Shown piece after piece: positions 4,667 through 6,222 of a stretch of DNA of 6,222 bases. Position 1 is the first letter of the stretch. Each line of letters opens with the position of its first letter. Source of the DNA: Alphaproteobacteria bacterium (GTDB lineage: Bacteria; Pseudomonadota; Alphaproteobacteria; Rhizobiales; Xanthobacteraceae); contig VAZU01000126.1 of the NCBI GenBank assembly GCA_005884745.1, positions 1-6,222 of the forward strand, given 5' to 3'. Both the position numbers and the translations under genes were made by a program. The notes below the pieces were generated by a model, which did no database searches, was not told the DNA's origin, and saw only the letters and a list, made by a program, of their open reading frames with translations.

Positions 4667-6222
4667 TCATCCAAGACTGAAAGGGAGCGACCGCAATCTC
4701 TTGCCGGTTGCCGCAAAAATGGCATTGCCGACTGCAGGCGCAATGCCCGGCGTACCGATTTCCCCTACTCCGCCGATGTGAGAGCCCGAATTTGCGATCT
4801 CGACGACGATTTCCGGCGCGTCGTCGAGAGTCAATACTGGATAAGTATCGAAATTCTCCTGCACGATTTTGCCTTTGTCGATATCGACCTTGCCGTACAG
4901 CGCCGCTGACAGACCGAAGTTGATGGCGCTGCGGACCTGCGCTGCTACGTTGGGCGGATCGATCGCCATGCCGCAGTCGACGACAGCGAGCACCCGCTTG
5001 ACGCGGACCTGGTTGCCGGTGATTTCGACATCGGCAAGTTGACCGACGAAGGAGTGAAAACATTCCGACAGCGCGACTCCGCGCCCGGCTCTGGTACCGG
5101 TCGTACCCGTTCCGAGCGGGTTGTCTACGTCGAAGCGCGCAAGGCGCGTTAGTATCGCGCCGGCGCGCTTGGAGGCTTCGGTGCCCTTGGCAGCCGCGAG
5201 CAGCCGCGCACGGTAGTCGATCGGCTTGACCCCGGCCGCCGCCGCGAGCTCGTCGACAAAGGTCTCGAAAAAGAAGTTGTTCAGGCTGTAGCCGACCGAC
5301 CGCCAGAAGCCGACGGGAATGCCGAGGTCGACGGCAAAATTCTCAATGCTGCGATGGGGGCAGGCCGTAGAACGGAAAAACTGCACCATCGACCGTCGAA
5401 CGGTCTGCCAGCAATCCACCCTTGGCCGCCGGAAAAATGCGGGACACAAACCGTTCCGTCACGGCAGGGACGGCGATGCGATAAGTCAGTCCGGTGGGCA
5501 GCCCCTCGCCGTCAAGCGTCGCCGAGGCGTCGGCCATGGCCGCCGGTCGGTAGAAGTCGTCCCGCATGTCCTCGGCGCGGCTCCAGATGGTTTGGACCGG
5601 CGTGCCTCTGAATTTACGCGCGATTTCGACCGCTTTGACGATATAGCCGACATCGGCCCGACGGCCGAAGCCGCCGCCGAGATACGGCGTTTCGATCTCA
5701 ACCGCGTCGCTGGCGACGCCCGCGGCGCGGCCCGCCAGCAATTTCACGAGATAGCCCGATTGATGACCGGCCCAGATCTTGACGCCGCTGTCGGTGACCA
5801 GCGCGGTGGCGTTGATCGGCTCCATCGTCGCATGCGCCAGAAACGGAGCCTCGTAGGTCGCCTCGACCTTACGGCCTTTGGCCGCGGCCGCATCGCCAGC
5901 GCTGTCGATCACCCAGCGTGGCTTGAAGGCCGTGCCCTGATCGAGCGCGGCCCGGTAGGCGGCAAACACGTCATTGGTGGAAACGCTGAGCGCCTTGCTG
6001 TCATCCCAGGCCACTTCCGCCTTCTCGAGGGCGGTGGCAGCCTTGGCATAGCCCGTTGCGACGACCGCAAAGTAGTCGGCGCCTTCGACAAGTCCACGCA
6101 CGCCCGGTAGTCCATCCGGGAGCGTCGCCCTGCGCAGCAAGCCGCCGAGCCGCGGCGAATGACGGATCGCCGCATAAAGCTGGCCGGGCTGGCGCGCATC
6201 GATGCCAAACTTGGCCGTTCCC
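4667..6222 (-). pseudogene. Xanthine dehydrogenase-family molybdopterin-binding subunit (IorB-like), frameshifted and 5'-cut by window edge
   Basis: This is the large, molybdenum-cofactor subunit of a two-part hydroxylase related to isoquinoline 1-oxidoreductase beta, which with a 2Fe-2S subunit hydroxylates N-heterocycles or oxidises aldehydes, usually in the periplasm. The frame enters at 6222 with KFGIDARQPGQLYAAIR, a region well inside the protein, so the N-terminus lies outside. Cofactor motif LGGGFGRR, EPINATALV and the IWSRAEDMRDDFYRP region follow in the first frame, which ends FPFYGLPPSQH at a TGA (5345-5343). Homology resumes in another frame with NFAVDLGIPVGFWRSVGYS, then VVDCGMAIDPPNVAAQV, and the C-terminal GGVGEIGTPGIAPAVGNAIF with the expected catalytic Glu, ending at 4667. 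Removing one base from the C5 run (GGGGG on plus, 5356-5360) rejoins both frames as YGLP-HRSIENF. All other motifs are intact, so the lesion is recent or a sequencing error. The 2Fe-2S partner gene would be beyond the right edge. Confidence 0.86.
5356..5360 (-). other. frameshift site: homopolymer C5 (expected C4)
   Basis: On the coding strand the sequence CTG CCC CCA TCG runs into a TGA 4 codons after this tract. With four C residues it reads CTG CCC CAT CGC AGC ATT GAG and continues for another ~230 codons of family-like protein. The site is therefore placed by agreement of the two frames. Confidence 0.75.

Noticed and set aside
5319..6110. Plus-strand 263-codon frame opposite the Mo-hydroxylase gene
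   Set aside because: The minus strand carries conserved cofactor motifs; this frame has none and no ribosome site.
4667..6222. Two separate overlapping genes for the Mo-hydroxylase
   Set aside because: The two frames are consecutive parts of one family-length protein and join perfectly when one C is removed, so one broken gene is the simpler reading.

Overview
The window looks like a chromosomal segment of a GC-rich alphaproteobacterium, most likely order Hyphomicrobiales near Bradyrhizobium, Rhodopseudomonas, Xanthobacteraceae or Pseudolabrys. The basis is the Era, RecO and ParC sequence style, the era-recO-parC order on one strand, and a periplasmic binding protein of the twin-arginine type that is strongly expanded in those families. 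No exact genus is claimed. No RNA gene, CRISPR array, transposase or complete mobile element is visible.

Layout from left to right. (1) 1-799, minus: N-terminal 266 codons of parC (topoisomerase IV subunit A), running off the left edge. (2) 878-1454, plus: two consecutive small genes for paralogous secreted, cationic, cysteine-rich proteins of 65 and 85 aa, both unrecognised, with two short perfect palindromes between them. (3) 1455-1652: an AT-rich intergenic patch. (4) 1653-2393 and 2418-3371, minus: recO and, 24 nt upstream of it, era. (5) 3372-3512: a junction with a good candidate sigma-70 promoter for era-recO. The usual upstream partner, rnc, is absent. (6) 3513-4490, minus: an intact orphan ABC-type substrate-binding protein. 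(7) 4491-4666: an intergenic stretch with an 11-bp inverted repeat flanked by 10-bp direct repeats. (8) 4667-6222, minus: the C-terminal two thirds or so of a molybdenum hydroxylase large subunit (isoquinoline 1-oxidoreductase beta type), broken by one extra base in a C5 run and cut by the right window edge.

The core genes serve housekeeping: chromosome decatenation (ParC), recombinational repair (RecO) and 30S ribosome maturation (Era). Accessory genes flank them on both sides. The two small secreted-protein genes lie antisense between recO and parC, which are normally close neighbours in this lineage. The binding protein and the broken Mo-hydroxylase occupy the place where rnc and lepB are expected. 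The most novel item is the pair of cysteine-rich mini-proteins, whose conserved positions line up residue for residue. No complete new multi-gene system can be demonstrated from this window.
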